Positions 1 to 13,291 of a DNA stretch of 64,000 nucleotides are shown one piece after another. The translations under genes and the position numbers were made by a program. Below the pieces are notes generated by a model, which made no database searches, had not been told where the DNA came from, and saw only the letters and a program-made list of their open reading frames with translations. The DNA comes from Acidobacteriota bacterium (GTDB taxonomy: Bacteria > Acidobacteriota > Vicinamibacteria > Marinacidobacterales > Marinacidobacteraceae): NCBI GenBank assembly GCA_022820545.1, contig JAJEFG010000058.1, forward strand, positions 62,001-126,000, written 5' to 3'. Position 1 is the first letter of the stretch; every line of letters starts with the position of its first letter.

Positions 1-5305
<5,305 letters not shown>

Positions 5306-5476
5306 GGAACGCTCTTTTCTGAATCAGCAATTGGCGGCGCGGAAATACGGGAGACTCCCGCGGATATCGACAGGATCAAAGACGCCTCGATTCAAAACCG
5401 TGAGAAGCGCAGAGATCGAACGGATCAATAGAAACAGAGGAGCCGTCGGTGGGGAATTATAGTCATTAATTGAGCG

Positions 5477-5494
5477 TGTGGAAAGTGGGGATAA
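5477..5494 (-). promoter_or_regulatory. Two adjacent DnaA-box-like 9-mers, reverse orientation
   Basis: Read on the minus strand, 5485-5477 is CTTTCCACA and 5494-5486 is TTATCCCCA. Each is within one or two mismatches of the DnaA box TTATCCACA. They abut with no spacer and border the AT-rich stretch, opposite in orientation to the array at 5620-5671. Confidence 0.6.
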
Positions 5495-5619
5495 ATCATC
5501 CAAGTAACTGAAAAAAGGCCACTTGTGAGGTCTGTTGAATGTTGGGAAACTGCCCGGTTGATGGTGGGGTCCTGTGCAAAACCGCACAACCGGTGTCCGG
5601 CGGGTCTGGGCGGACCGGG

Positions 5620-5671
5620 TTTTCCACAGGAATCCACACGTTTTCCACAGGTTTTCCGCACCTTTTCCACA
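5620..5671 (+). repeat. Tandem array of five DnaA-box-like 9-mers at 10-11 bp spacing
   Basis: Direct repeats begin at 5620 (TTTTCCACA), 5630 (GAATCCACA), 5641 (TTTTCCACA), 5652 (TTTTCCGCA) and 5663 (TTTTCCACA). Units are separated by one or two bases, giving steps of 10, 11, 11 and 11. All face the same way. This is close to one helical turn, so DnaA protomers would line up on one DNA face and could form a filament running toward the AT-rich part of oriC. Confidence 0.8.
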
Positions 5672-5792
5672 TTCTTCGAGGGGCCCGAGGACCGTGAGTT
5701 TCCGCGTCCGGCCGAGCCTGGAACGCCGACCGGATCTCGCGTCGTCGTCGGGCCCCGGGGGTCTGGAGCAGACTCCCGCTCAGGCCGGCCGA

Positions 5793-7256
5793 TCAGGAAA
5801 GCTGGTCCAGGAGTCGCTCGAGGAGCTTGTTGAGTCCCAGATCACGCTTGCGCGCCGCGGCGATGCGACGGATCCCGTAGGTCACCGTCGAGTGGTCCCG
5901 TCGGAACTCCTTCCCGATCTCCACGAGAGTCCGGCCCGTTGTCTGGCGGCAAACGTACATCGCCACGTGGCGCGCAAGGACGAGCACGTTGGACCGCTGC
6001 TTCCCGACGAGACGCAGCGGCGCGAAGCCGAAGGCCTTCGCCACGGCCACCTGAACCTCCTGGATGGAGGGTTGCCGGCTTCGCCGGGAGGCGCGCTCCG
6101 AGAGGATCCGGTCCAGGAGAGCGGGAGTGATCCGGACCCGGTCGGCATGCGATTCGGAGGCCAGTTTGTTGACCGTGCCCTCGAGTTTCCGGACGTCGTG
6201 CTGGTAGCGGGAGGCGATGGTCTCCGCGACCCCATCCGGCAGCTCCAGCCCCAGGGTGGCGGCCTTCTTGCGCACGATGGCCGCCCGCGTTTCCCAGTCG
6301 GGACTGCCGATGTCGGTCGCCAGCCCGCTCTCCAGGCGGCTCCTGATCTGCCCGTCCAGGTTCGGGATATCCCGCGGGTCGCGGTCGGACGTCAGGACAA
6401 TCGGCCGGCCCCGGTCCGAGAGCGCGGTGAGGGCATAGAAGAACTCCTGGGCAACCCGGGTGAAGTTATCGAGACCGGTGATGAACTGGATGTTGTCCAC
6501 CAGCAACATGTCGAGCTGGGCGCACTCGTGGCGAAAACCGAAGAGATCGTGCGACCGGATGGCGCTGACCACATGCGTGCTGAAGGTGTCCCCCCTGGTC
6601 AGGAGGATCGTTCGGCCCGGGTTCTGTTCCAGAAACCGCCGGGCGATTGCCTGGAGGAGGTGGGTCTTGCCGAGCCCGGCCTCTCCATAGATCAGGAGGG
6701 GGTTGTAGGGCGAGTTCTCGACTCCCGGATTGCTCACGTCCAGAGCTGCCGAGTGGGCGAACCGGTTGCTCGCGCCGACGACGAAGGAGTCGAAGGAGAA
6801 GGAAGTGGAAACGGCGTCGCTCCGCAAGGACGGCCGCGGGGACTCGCCGTTCCCCGCGCGACGGGCGCCGGTCGGGACATCGTCCACCGCCGACACGCCG
6901 CCCGCCGTCCCCGGAGAGGCGCGGGCGTGCTCGGCCAGGAACGCGGCTTCCCCCGGGGCGGCGGAAGGACCCGCGGAGACCGAACACCGAATCGAGGCCA
7001 TCGGGCTGCCGGTTACCGCGAACGCGCTCAGGATCCGGTCCCGGTATTCGCCCTCGAGATGGTTCGCGAACATGGCGTTGGGAACCCGGATTACGACGAT
7101 GTCGTTTTCGGCCCCCACGAACCGGGCGGGAGCGAACCAGGTGTCGAATTCATGGGGAGAGAGGCTCGCCCTGATGGCGGACAGCACCTCCCTCCACTGG
7201 TCCTCGGCGGTTTCGGGCGCTTCGATGGCTGTTGTCAGGCGCGAAGTTCGGTGCAA
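5793..7256 (-). CDS. dnaA: Chromosomal replication initiator protein DnaA
   Basis: AAA+ ATPase that binds DnaA boxes and opens oriC, 487 residues. Domain I (about 20-85) contains LSPHEFDTWFAP. A low-complexity linker follows (about 90-145). The AAA+ core has Walker A GEAGLGKTHL and a Walker B region LLVDNIQF, and the C-terminal helix-turn-helix domain contains RRDHSTVTYG. Two family positions differ: the second Walker B aspartate is Asn, and the usual GGRDH is RRDH. The only in-frame start before domain I is the TTG at 7256, which lacks a good ribosome site. It is transcribed toward oriC and dnaN, and divergently from rpmH. Confidence 0.96.
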   Translation of the reverse strand: MHRTSRLTTAIEAPETAEDQWREVLSAIRASLSPHEFDTWFAPARFVGAENDIVVIRVPNAMFANHLEGEYRDRILSAFAVTGSPMASIRCSVSAGPSAAPGEAAFLAEHARASPGTAGGVSAVDDVPTGARRAGNGESPRPSLRSDAVSTSFSFDSFVVGASNRFAHSAALDVSNPGVENSPYNPLLIYGEAGLGKTHLLQAIARRFLEQNPGRTILLTRGDTFSTHVVSAIRSHDLFGFRHECAQLDMLLVDNIQFITGLDNFTRVAQEFFYALTALSDRGRPIVLTSDRDPRDIPNLDGQIRSRLESGLATDIGSPDWETRAAIVRKKAATLGLELPDGVAETIASRYQHDVRKLEGTVNKLASESHADRVRITPALLDRILSERASRRSRQPSIQEVQVAVAKAFGFAPLRLVGKQRSNVLVLARHVAMYVCRQTTGRTLVEIGKEFRRDHSTVTYGIRRIAAARKRDLGLNKLLERLLDQLS

Positions 7257-7364
7257 GAAAAGATCGAAAGATTGGGGCTGGAGGCGCAGCGGTAGCTGGG
7301 ACGAAAAAGGGAAAAGAGCCGCCCGCCCGGCTCGCGGCGGCGCGGTTCTCGACGACCGGGGCGG

Positions 7365-7395
7365 AGTGTAGCAACGCCCCTTCGGGACCCGTCAA
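7365..7395 (-). promoter_or_regulatory. Candidate dnaA promoter
   Basis: On the minus strand TTGACG (7395-7390) is followed after 19 bases by TACACT (7370-7365). The hexamers are good but the spacer is two bases longer than ideal. The predicted start lies about 100 bases before the dnaA TTG codon. Confidence 0.4.
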
Positions 7396-7598
7396 CCCGG
7401 TCGTGACAATCCCAAGAATTTCCCGAGAAAAAGCGGTACAGGGCCAACGGCGCGGGGTCTTTTGGGCCGGTCTTGGCTCGCGGGGAATCCAGTACCGCGG
7501 CTTCGGACGCGCGGCATTCGCACGGGCAGGCACCGCCCGAGGAACGCTTACAGCGCCATGGACGACCCATGTCCGTTCGGCGGGAAACCGAAACTGAC

Positions 7599-7628
7599 TT
7601 TACGCGAAACGTGCGATGGCGGTATACT
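7599..7628 (+). promoter_or_regulatory. Candidate rpmH operon promoter
   Basis: TTTACG (7599-7604), an 18-base spacer and TATACT (7623-7628) resemble a housekeeping sigma-70 promoter. Transcription would begin about 70 bases before rpmH. A short run of T residues lies downstream at 7671-7677 in the leader. Confidence 0.5.
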
Positions 7629-7707
7629 GTCGCGCTCGGCGGAGCGGGGCGGCGGCCTCGACCGCCGGGTTTTTCTTTAGATTCAATGACTTGGAGAGGA
7701 CAATCCC

Positions 7708-7842
7708 GTGAAACGGACCTTTCAGCCCAATAGGCGGCGGAGGAAGCGGAAGCACGGTTTCCGGGCACGGATGAGCACTCCCGGCGGCCGCGCGGTCATC
7801 GCCCGCCGGCGTCGCCGGGGCCGTCGAAGGCTGTCGGCGTAG
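7708..7842 (+). CDS. rpmH: 50S ribosomal protein L34
   Basis: Very basic 44-residue protein of the large ribosomal subunit, too short for the ORF track. The translation begins [20 protein letters not shown] and contains [19 protein letters not shown], which is the L34 signature over its whole length. The GTG start has the ribosome site GGAGAGGA a few bases upstream. It is the first gene of the conserved rpmH-rnpA-yidD-yidC cluster, and rnpA follows after 19 bases. Confidence 0.96.
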   Translation: MKRTFQPNRRRRKRKHGFRARMSTPGGRAVIARRRRRGRRRLSA

Positions 7843-7861
7843 CCTGCTGAGCTGCCGGTAG

Positions 7862-8251
7862 ATGATGGACGCCCGCCGGGACGGGTCTTTGTCGCGGGAC
7901 CAGCGGATCGTCCGGTCCTCCGAGTTCCGTGCGGTGATGGCGGCCGGAGCGCGCGGCGTTTCCCCCTACCTCGTGGCCATCCGGCCGGCCGGAGACACCG
8001 GCGGGGCGCCTCCCCGCCTGGGCGTGGTGGCCAGCCGGAAGATCGGAGGGGCGGTCCGGCGGTCCCGGGCCAAGCGTCTCCTGCGCGAGGTGTACCGGCG
8101 GGGCGAACGTCCTGCCGGAGATCTCGTCCTGATCGCCCGTCGCGGAATCGAGGACGCCTCCTGGCCGGACCTGGAGCGCGCCTACCGGACCGCGACCCGG
8201 AGGGCGGGTGGAAGCGGACGCGACCGGCGCCGGCATGGACGACAGGCTTGA
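7862..8251 (+). CDS. rnpA: Ribonuclease P protein component
   Basis: Small basic protein (129 residues) that supports the catalytic RNA of RNase P in trimming the 5' leader of pre-tRNAs. It contains the typical start of the fold ([15 protein letters not shown]), then [20 protein letters not shown], a variant of the RNR signature helix. The arginine-rich tail is longer than usual. An adjacent second ATG at 7865 is also possible. It lies between rpmH and yidD, and its 3' end overlaps the yidD start by 44 bases. Confidence 0.92.
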   Translation: MMDARRDGSLSRDQRIVRSSEFRAVMAAGARGVSPYLVAIRPAGDTGGAPPRLGVVASRKIGGAVRRSRAKRLLREVYRRGERPAGDLVLIARRGIEDASWPDLERAYRTATRRAGGSGRDRRRHGRQA

Positions 8252-8585
8252 GATGGCGACCGTCAACCGCGCGACCATGACGCTCGCCGAGCGGGATTCG
8301 GGAATCCTGAGTCGTGCTCTCGCCGGGTTCTTCCTGAGCCTCATCTGGGTGTATCGAGTGGCGCTCAGTCCGCTGTTCGCGGGAGTCTGCCGGTTCCAGC
8401 CGTCGTGTTCGCACTATGCCGAGGAAGCCATCCGGCTTCATGGTCCCGGGCGCGGGTCTGTACTCGCCGCCCGCCGGCTGTTGCGCTGTCATCCGTTCGG
8501 CGGGTCGGGATACGACGCGGTGCCCGCGCCGCCCGGGCGGAGCGGCAGCCTCGGCGCTGACTTCGGTTCCCCCACGGAGCGCTGA
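8208..8585 (+). CDS. yidD: Membrane protein insertion efficiency factor YidD
   Basis: Small membrane-associated protein that assists YidC in inserting membrane proteins. The family core is present: an amphipathic or membrane helix ([18 protein letters not shown]), then [19 protein letters not shown] and [13 protein letters not shown] with the conserved cysteines. I use the GTG at 8208 because GGAGGG lies just before it. ATGs at 8235 and 8277 would give shorter proteins closer to the usual N-terminus. It overlaps rnpA and ends two bases before yidC, consistent with coupled translation. Confidence 0.9.
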   Translation: MEADATGAGMDDRLEMATVNRATMTLAERDSGILSRALAGFFLSLIWVYRVALSPLFAGVCRFQPSCSHYAEEAIRLHGPGRGSVLAARRLLRCHPFGGSGYDAVPAPPGRSGSLGADFGSPTER

Positions 8586-8587
8586 TC

Positions 8588-10342
8588 ATGGAACGCCGCG
8601 TACTTCTCGCGTTCCTGCTGTCGTTCTTCGTCTTTCTCCTCTTCGTCCGCTTTTTCGGGCCCGAGAGCGCGCCGCCGGCGCCTCCGGCGGAGGAAACACC
8701 GGTCGCCGCAAGCCCCACGTCACCCCCGGCCCCTGACGTCTCCGTCCCCGCGGCCGAAACCGCCCTTCCCGACACTCCCACGGAGGCACGGGAGGCGGAG
8801 CGCGAGCAGATGGTGGTGGTGGAGACGAGCCGCTACGTGGCCGAGTTCTCCAACCGCGGCGGACGCCTTCTGAGCCTTCGGCTGCTCGAGCACACGGATT
8901 CCCGGGGCGCCCCGCTCGAGGCGCTGCCCCAGGGCGACGATCTCGTCGACTCGGTCCGCCCGCTCGACGTGGTGCTCCCCGGCGATCCGGCGCCCGGCCG
9001 CCTGACGACCGCACTGCACGAGGTCGCCGTGGATGGGCAGGTCCGGACGGGGCCCGTCCGGCTGGAACTGAGGGACGGGGAAACCCGCGAGATCGAGTTC
9101 CGCTGGGCGTCGGCGGACGGCCTCGAGGTGTCGAAGACCGTCCGGGTTCAGGGCGGCGACTACCGGATGGGGGTGTCCGTGTCGGCAATCCGGGGAGGCG
9201 CGGAGCAGTTGAAGGAGGTCTTGTTCGGTCCCGGGATCGAGCACGAAAGCTCCGTCGGGAGATACGAGACCGCCGAGCAGGGCGTCATCGAGTCCGGGGG
9301 CGAGAGCCGGCTCTTCTCCTTCGCCGAAGCGGCCGGCGGAGAGGCGGCGAGCCTGTCAGCCCAGGCGGTGGGCGTCGCGTCGCACTACTTCGCGGGACTC
9401 CTGGTGGCCGACCCCGGCCAGCGCTACGAGGCGCGGCTGGAGGCGCTGGCGATTCCCTGGGAGAGCTTTGAACTCGTCCCCGAGGACGCGAGCGGCTCCC
9501 GGAATGTTCTGGTCGCGCACCTGAGATCCGCAGAGACCAGCCAATTCACGCTGTTCACGGGCCCGAAGCAGGTGGAGCTGCTCACCGAACTCGGAGTGGA
9601 CATCGTGGAATTCGGCGCCTGGCTGCGGTTCCTGGTGGTTCCGATTCGGCAGGGGCTGCTCTGGGCCTACGACCTGATGGGCAACTACGGATGGGCCATC
9701 GTGCTGGTGACCATCCTGATCAGCCTGCTGCTCGCGCCGCTGAAGCACTACAGCTACGTCTCCATCCGGCGGATGCAGAAGATCAGCCCGCAGGTGAAGC
9801 GGATTCAGGACAAGTACAAGGCGCTGAAACCGACCGATCCGAAACGCAGCGAAATGAACCAGGAGATGGTGGCCCTGTACCGGGAGCACAACGTCTCACC
9901 CATCGGCGGCTGTCTGCCCATGCTGCTGATGATTCCCTTCTTCTTCGCCTTCTACCGGTTGCTGGTGGTTTCCGTCGAGCTGCGGCATGCCCCGTTCGTG
10001 TTCTGGGTGCAGGACCTGTCCCGGGAGGATCCCTACTTCATCCTGCCATTGCTGATGGGAGCGAGTCAGCTCATCATGCAGAAGATGACCGCGACCCAGG
10101 CAGAGGGCATCCAGGCCAAGATCATGATGTTCATGCCCGTGGTCTTCGTCCTGATCATGGCCTGGGCGCCGTCCGGCCTGGTGCTCTACTGGTTCGCGAA
10201 CAACGTGATTTCCATGGGGCAACAGGCGGTGACCAGCCGGATCATGGACCGCCGGGAGGCGGAGGTCAGCGTCGTCGAGGTGGCGGGCAAGGGCAAACGG
10301 AACAAGGGCGGCTCGAGACGAAGACTGATGGCCGGGAAATGA
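8588..10342 (+). CDS. yidC: Membrane protein insertase YidC
   Basis: Inner-membrane insertase of the YidC/Oxa1/Alb3 family, 584 residues, working alone or with SecYEG. The N-terminal anchor is LLAFLLSFFVFLLFVRFF, then a proline-rich linker and a large periplasmic beta domain (about 75-320). The conserved insertase core follows from about 340 to 560 (YGWAIVLVTILISLLLAPL, SPIGGCLPMLLMIPFFFAFY, GLVLYWFANN), with a basic C-terminal tail for ribosome contact. The size and periplasmic domain match the Gram-negative type. jag and mnmE, which commonly follow yidC, are missing, and rsmG follows through an ATGA overlap. Confidence 0.97.
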   Translation: MERRVLLAFLLSFFVFLLFVRFFGPESAPPAPPAEETPVAASPTSPPAPDVSVPAAETALPDTPTEAREAEREQMVVVETSRYVAEFSNRGGRLLSLRLLEHTDSRGAPLEALPQGDDLVDSVRPLDVVLPGDPAPGRLTTALHEVAVDGQVRTGPVRLELRDGETREIEFRWASADGLEVSKTVRVQGGDYRMGVSVSAIRGGAEQLKEVLFGPGIEHESSVGRYETAEQGVIESGGESRLFSFAEAAGGEAASLSAQAVGVASHYFAGLLVADPGQRYEARLEALAIPWESFELVPEDASGSRNVLVAHLRSAETSQFTLFTGPKQVELLTELGVDIVEFGAWLRFLVVPIRQGLLWAYDLMGNYGWAIVLVTILISLLLAPLKHYSYVSIRRMQKISPQVKRIQDKYKALKPTDPKRSEMNQEMVALYREHNVSPIGGCLPMLLMIPFFFAFYRLLVVSVELRHAPFVFWVQDLSREDPYFILPLLMGASQLIMQKMTATQAEGIQAKIMMFMPVVFVLIMAWAPSGLVLYWFANNVISMGQQAVTSRIMDRREAEVSVVEVAGKGKRNKGGSRRRLMAGK

Positions 10343-10962
10343 CGGCCGGGCCTCTGGCCGAGGCCCTGTCCGGCGTCGAGCCGCCGATTCCCCCGGAGGC
10401 ACGCGAGCAGTTGGCGCATCTCTTCCGGATGCTCGGCAACTGGCGAGGCGCGGGGATCGTGGGTTTTCGGTCGGAAGAGGACCTCGCGCTCCACTACTTT
10501 CGGGAGGCGCTGCTCCTGGTCCGCCTGCTGCCGGAGCAGGGTCCTTTCCTGGACATCGGGAGCGGCGGCGGAACGCCGGCGCTGCCGCTCGCGATCGCCG
10601 GTGGCGGACACTGGCTCCTGCTGGAGCCGCGGCAGGTCTCGGCTGCCTTTCTGGAGATGGCCGCCGACAAGCTCGGGCTCAGCGCGCGCGTTCGCGTCGT
10701 CAGGCAAAGACTCAAGGAGTTCTTGAACTCGGGGGCGGGACGTGCCGAGCTCGCGCGCGTTTCGGCCGTGACGATGCGCGCGGTCAAGCTGCAGCGCGGC
10801 GAATGGGCCATGCTGGCGGCGGGAACGTCCGCCGGGGCGCCGGTGATCTGGCCAACCTCTCGCGCCGCCCGGGAACGCGCCGCGCTCGAGAGCGGCCTCT
10901 TCAGCGAGGAATTCGTCCCCGCGGACCGGGGGATTGTCTGGGTCGGACGACGCGTCAAGTGA
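10339..10962 (+). CDS. rsmG: 16S rRNA (guanine-N7) methyltransferase RsmG
   Basis: Methylates N7 of a guanine in the 530 loop of 16S rRNA using S-adenosylmethionine; also known as GidB. The start ATG overlaps the yidC stop (ATGA), giving 207 residues, the normal size. The SAM-binding motif is LDIGSGGGTPALPLAIA, followed by an acidic strand end (LLLEPRQVSAAFLEMAAD) and a late TMRAVKL in place of the usual SRA motif. Sequence is divergent, but position before parA-parB and fold support the call. The much longer track ORF starting at 9691 is an out-of-frame extension through yidC. Confidence 0.87.
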   Translation: MTAGPLAEALSGVEPPIPPEAREQLAHLFRMLGNWRGAGIVGFRSEEDLALHYFREALLLVRLLPEQGPFLDIGSGGGTPALPLAIAGGGHWLLLEPRQVSAAFLEMAADKLGLSARVRVVRQRLKEFLNSGAGRAELARVSAVTMRAVKLQRGEWAMLAAGTSAGAPVIWPTSRAARERAALESGLFSEEFVPADRGIVWVGRRVK

Positions 10963-10980
10963 TCGCTTTGAGGGCCGGGT

Positions 10981-10996
10981 TGTTTCACGTGAAACA
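10981..10996. promoter_or_regulatory. parS: parS centromere site (perfect 16-bp palindrome)
   Basis: TGTTTCACGTGAAACA is the consensus bacterial parS bound by ParB, with no mismatch. It lies between rsmG and parA, about 5.2 kb from the proposed oriC, as expected for the nucleation site of origin segregation. It could also let ParB influence parA transcription. Confidence 0.95.
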
Positions 10997-11041
10997 CACG
11001 ACGGTTCGTCGAATCGTCGTGGTAGTCTCGGGTCCCTCCAG

Positions 11042-11818
11042 ATGAGGATTCTGGCGGTCGTCAACCAGAAGGGGGGGGTTGGCAAGACCACCACCACGGT
11101 GAACCTGGGCGCGGCTCTGGCGATCAGCGGGCATCGTTGCCTGGTCGTGGATCTGGATCCTCAGAGCAACCTCACCACCAGTCTCGGGATGCAGATCGCC
11201 GAGGACGGATACAGCATCTATGACGTGCTCGTGGACCGGGAGCCCCTCGGTCGTGCCGTTCTGGATACGGACATTCCGAATCTGAGCGCGTGTCCTTCCG
11301 ATCCTTCGCTGGCCGCCGCGGACCTGCAGATCGCTGCGGACGATCCGGACCCCCACCGCCGGGCGCTCCGGCTCCGCGACGGGCTCTCGGATTTCGCCCG
11401 GGACGAGCCGGGGGCCGAATTCGTCCTGCTGGACTGTCCTCCGTCCCTGGGACTGCTCACGGTCAACGCCCTCGTCGCGGCCAATGCCGTTGTCGTCCCC
11501 ATGCAGTGCGAGTTCTTTGCGATGCAGGGACTTTCCCGGCTGCTCGATACCGTGAGTCGCATCGGGCGCTCCTGGAATCCGGGACTCGATCTGCTGGGGG
11601 TCCTCTTCACCATGGTTGATCGGCGCACGAACCTCGCACGGGACGTGATCGCCGAGGTTCGGGACAAGCTGGGGGACCGGGTCTTCGACTCCGTCGTTCC
11701 TCGATCGGTCCGGGCCGCCGAAGCGCCCTCCTACGGGCTCCCGCTGCAGATCTACGACCCGCGGTCCAAGGTGGCGGTGGCCTACGCCGACCTCGCGCAG
11801 GAGGTTCTTGCCCGGTGA
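11042..11818 (+). CDS. parA: Chromosome partitioning ATPase ParA (Soj)
   Basis: Walker-type ATPase that moves ParB-parS complexes over the nucleoid, 258 residues. The deviant Walker A motif is QKGGVGKTTTTVNLG, followed by VVDLDPQSNLTTSLG and FVLLDCPPSLGLLTVNAL. I place the start at the ATG giving MRILAVVNQKGG; the track ORF starting at 10934 would run through rsmG and parS. There is no long N-terminal DNA-binding domain, so this is the chromosomal small ParA type. The parB GTG overlaps its stop by four bases. Confidence 0.96.
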   Translation: MRILAVVNQKGGVGKTTTTVNLGAALAISGHRCLVVDLDPQSNLTTSLGMQIAEDGYSIYDVLVDREPLGRAVLDTDIPNLSACPSDPSLAAADLQIAADDPDPHRRALRLRDGLSDFARDEPGAEFVLLDCPPSLGLLTVNALVAANAVVVPMQCEFFAMQGLSRLLDTVSRIGRSWNPGLDLLGVLFTMVDRRTNLARDVIAEVRDKLGDRVFDSVVPRSVRAAEAPSYGLPLQIYDPRSKVAVAYADLAQEVLAR

Positions 11819-12675
11819 AGCGGCGTGGTCTGGGGCGCGGCCTCGATGCCCTGCTTCCGTCGGCGGTGTCGGCCGACGGATCGCGCTCGGCGCCGGTCGG
11901 CGAGCTGGTGCCGAATCCCGCGCAGCCGCGCTCGCAGATCGCGCCCGAGGACCTGGAGGGACTGGCCGCGTCCATCGCTGCCCGCGGCGTCATCGAACCG
12001 ATCGTGGTCCGGCCGCAGGCCGGGAGATTCCAGATCATCGCCGGGGAGCGCCGGTGGCGCGCCGCGCAGTTGGCGGGGCTTGAGCGCGTGCCGGTCGTGG
12101 TCCGCGACGCCTCCGATGAGGACGTCGGGCTGCTGGCGCTGGTCGAGAACCTGCAACGGGAGGATCTCAATCCGATCGAGGAGGCGCTGGCCTTTCGCCG
12201 GCTCGCCGATGCGGGAGGAATGACCCACGGCGCCATTGCCACGGAGGTCGGGCGCAGCCGCACCGCGGTGACCAACACGCTGCGGCTGTTGGAGTTGACG
12301 CCCCACGTCAGGCGTCTGGTGGAAACGGGGAAGCTGCGGGCGGCGGCGGCCCGGGCGCTCGTTCCGCTCGATGCCGTAACCCAGGCCGCGCTGGCCGAGG
12401 AAATCGTTCGGGGCGACCTTTCGGTTCGGGAGGTCGAACGCCGGGTCAAGCGGACCCGGGAGGCGGGCGGGCCCGGGCCGGCAGGCGCGTCCCGGCCGTC
12501 CGGTCTGGATCCAAACACCCGCGACGCGCAGGAGCGCATGCAGCGGTCGGTCGGGTTTCCCGTCCAGATCCGGCGGCGTGGCAAGGGCGGCGCCGTCCAG
12601 ATACAATTTTTCTCCGAGGATGACCTGCACCGCATCTTCGTCTTGTTGACCAGCGAACGGGAAGTGAGCGAATAG
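11815..12675 (+). CDS. parB: Chromosome partitioning protein ParB (Spo0J)
   Basis: CTP-dependent DNA clamp that loads at parS and spreads, 286 residues. The N-terminal RRGLGRGLDALLP matches the ParA-stimulating segment. The CTPase fold includes IEPIVVRPQ, the signature GERRWRAAQLAGLERVPVVV and ENLQREDLNPIEEA. The helix-turn-helix (TEVGRSRTAVTNTLRLLEL) reads parS. The C-terminal part carries a Gly/Pro-rich linker and a dimerisation segment ending FVLLTSEREVSE. GTG start, overlapping parA. A perfect parS lies about 820 bases upstream. Confidence 0.96.
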   Translation: MKRRGLGRGLDALLPSAVSADGSRSAPVGELVPNPAQPRSQIAPEDLEGLAASIAARGVIEPIVVRPQAGRFQIIAGERRWRAAQLAGLERVPVVVRDASDEDVGLLALVENLQREDLNPIEEALAFRRLADAGGMTHGAIATEVGRSRTAVTNTLRLLELTPHVRRLVETGKLRAAAARALVPLDAVTQAALAEEIVRGDLSVREVERRVKRTREAGGPGPAGASRPSGLDPNTRDAQERMQRSVGFPVQIRRRGKGGAVQIQFFSEDDLHRIFVLLTSEREVSE

Positions 12676-12679
12676 AACG

Positions 12680-13108
12680 ATGGCACGAGACCCATCGCGG
12701 GACGCCCATAGCGGATATGTCGGATCCGGGTCGCGTCTGTCAGGCCGACTGAACGCGCCGGGCCCGTTCAACGTGAACGGGGAATTCGTGGGAGAGATCC
12801 ACTCCGAGGATGAGGTTTCGGTGGGCAACTCCGGGAACTTCGACGGCCGGATCTACGCCCGGCGAGTCGTCGTGGAGGGCGGAGGCCGGGTAAGCGGCGA
12901 GATCGCGGCGCAGGACGTCATCGTGCATTCCGGAGGGTCCATTGCCGGCGTTGCGGTCCAGGCCGCCAATCTGACCCTGGAAGCCAAGAGCGACGCCGAC
13001 GGCGCGCACTTCCGGGTCCACCGCGATTACCAGCGCTCGCCGTCCCAGGCGGCGGCCAACCGGGCTCCGGCACCACCGGCGAAGGGACCCCAAAGCGCCA
13101 GCGCCTGA
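12680..13108 (+). CDS. Bactofilin (polymer-forming cytoskeletal protein)
   Basis: Small beta-helical protein of 142 residues that self-assembles into filaments without nucleotide. The central region (about 15-110) has the spaced glycine and valine pattern of a right-handed beta-helix, for example VNGEFVGEIHSEDEVSVG and VEGGGRVSGEIAAQDVIVHS. Disordered Ala/Pro-rich tails flank it. It starts five bases after parB, so it should be co-transcribed with parAB. In Myxococcus, bactofilins form a scaffold for ParB-parS, which makes a segregation or polar-positioning role a reasonable inference. Confidence 0.88.
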   Translation: MARDPSRDAHSGYVGSGSRLSGRLNAPGPFNVNGEFVGEIHSEDEVSVGNSGNFDGRIYARRVVVEGGGRVSGEIAAQDVIVHSGGSIAGVAVQAANLTLEAKSDADGAHFRVHRDYQRSPSQAAANRAPAPPAKGPQSASA

Positions 13109-13291
13109 CGGCCGTTTCAGGCCCCCGGACGTGTTGGCAAGGCCGGTGTCCGGTGATAGCCTTCCCGCCGTCCGTGGCGGGTCAGTTCGCTGACCGCGCG
13201 CATCCGGCCGCCCTCGGTTTTCCCGACTGGTGTCCTCCCGCTTTCTGGTGGGGCGGCCGAGTCTCCTTGCCCTCGATAGGCCGTAGGTTTC
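13109..13291. promoter_or_regulatory. Leader and possible promoter of the ATP synthase genes
   Basis: This 183-base gap between the bactofilin gene and the atp cluster holds no believable ORF. TTGGCA near 13134 followed by a TGATAG-type sequence about 15 bases on is a weak candidate promoter. GC-rich partial inverted repeats occur near 13225-13260 but give no convincing terminator. Confidence 0.35.

Larger units (their letters stand above)
5306..5792. other. oriC: Probable chromosomal replication origin (oriC), dnaN-dnaA intergenic region
   Basis: This 487-base gap between dnaA and dnaN holds no credible gene. Its middle part (about 5395-5530) is visibly richer in A and T than the surrounding DNA and includes GGGGAATTATAGTCATTAAT and a run of seven A residues, as expected of an unwinding element. 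It is flanked by DnaA-box-like 9-mers: a reverse-oriented pair near 5477-5494 and a forward array at 5620-5671. Position next to dnaA, gene divergence around it and box content together support oriC. Its activity is inferred, not shown. Confidence 0.8.
7257..7707. other. dnaA-rpmH divergent intergenic region
   Basis: These 451 bases separate the two outward-facing origin operons. The short ORFs listed here (for example 7462-7680) lack family resemblance and ribosome sites, and I read them as shadows. What can be supported is one candidate promoter for dnaA near 7365-7395 and a better one for rpmH at 7599-7628. I see no clear DnaA box or terminator. Confidence 0.6.

Noticed and set aside
5574-7295. 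573-residue plus-strand ORF
   Set aside because: Antisense to dnaA and runs through the proposed oriC.
7462-7680. 72-residue ORF upstream of rpmH
   Set aside because: Spans the likely rpmH promoter, lacks a ribosome site and family resemblance.
9691-10338. N-terminal extension of the rsmG ORF
   Set aside because: Runs out of frame through yidC; rsmG starts at the ATGA overlap at 10339.
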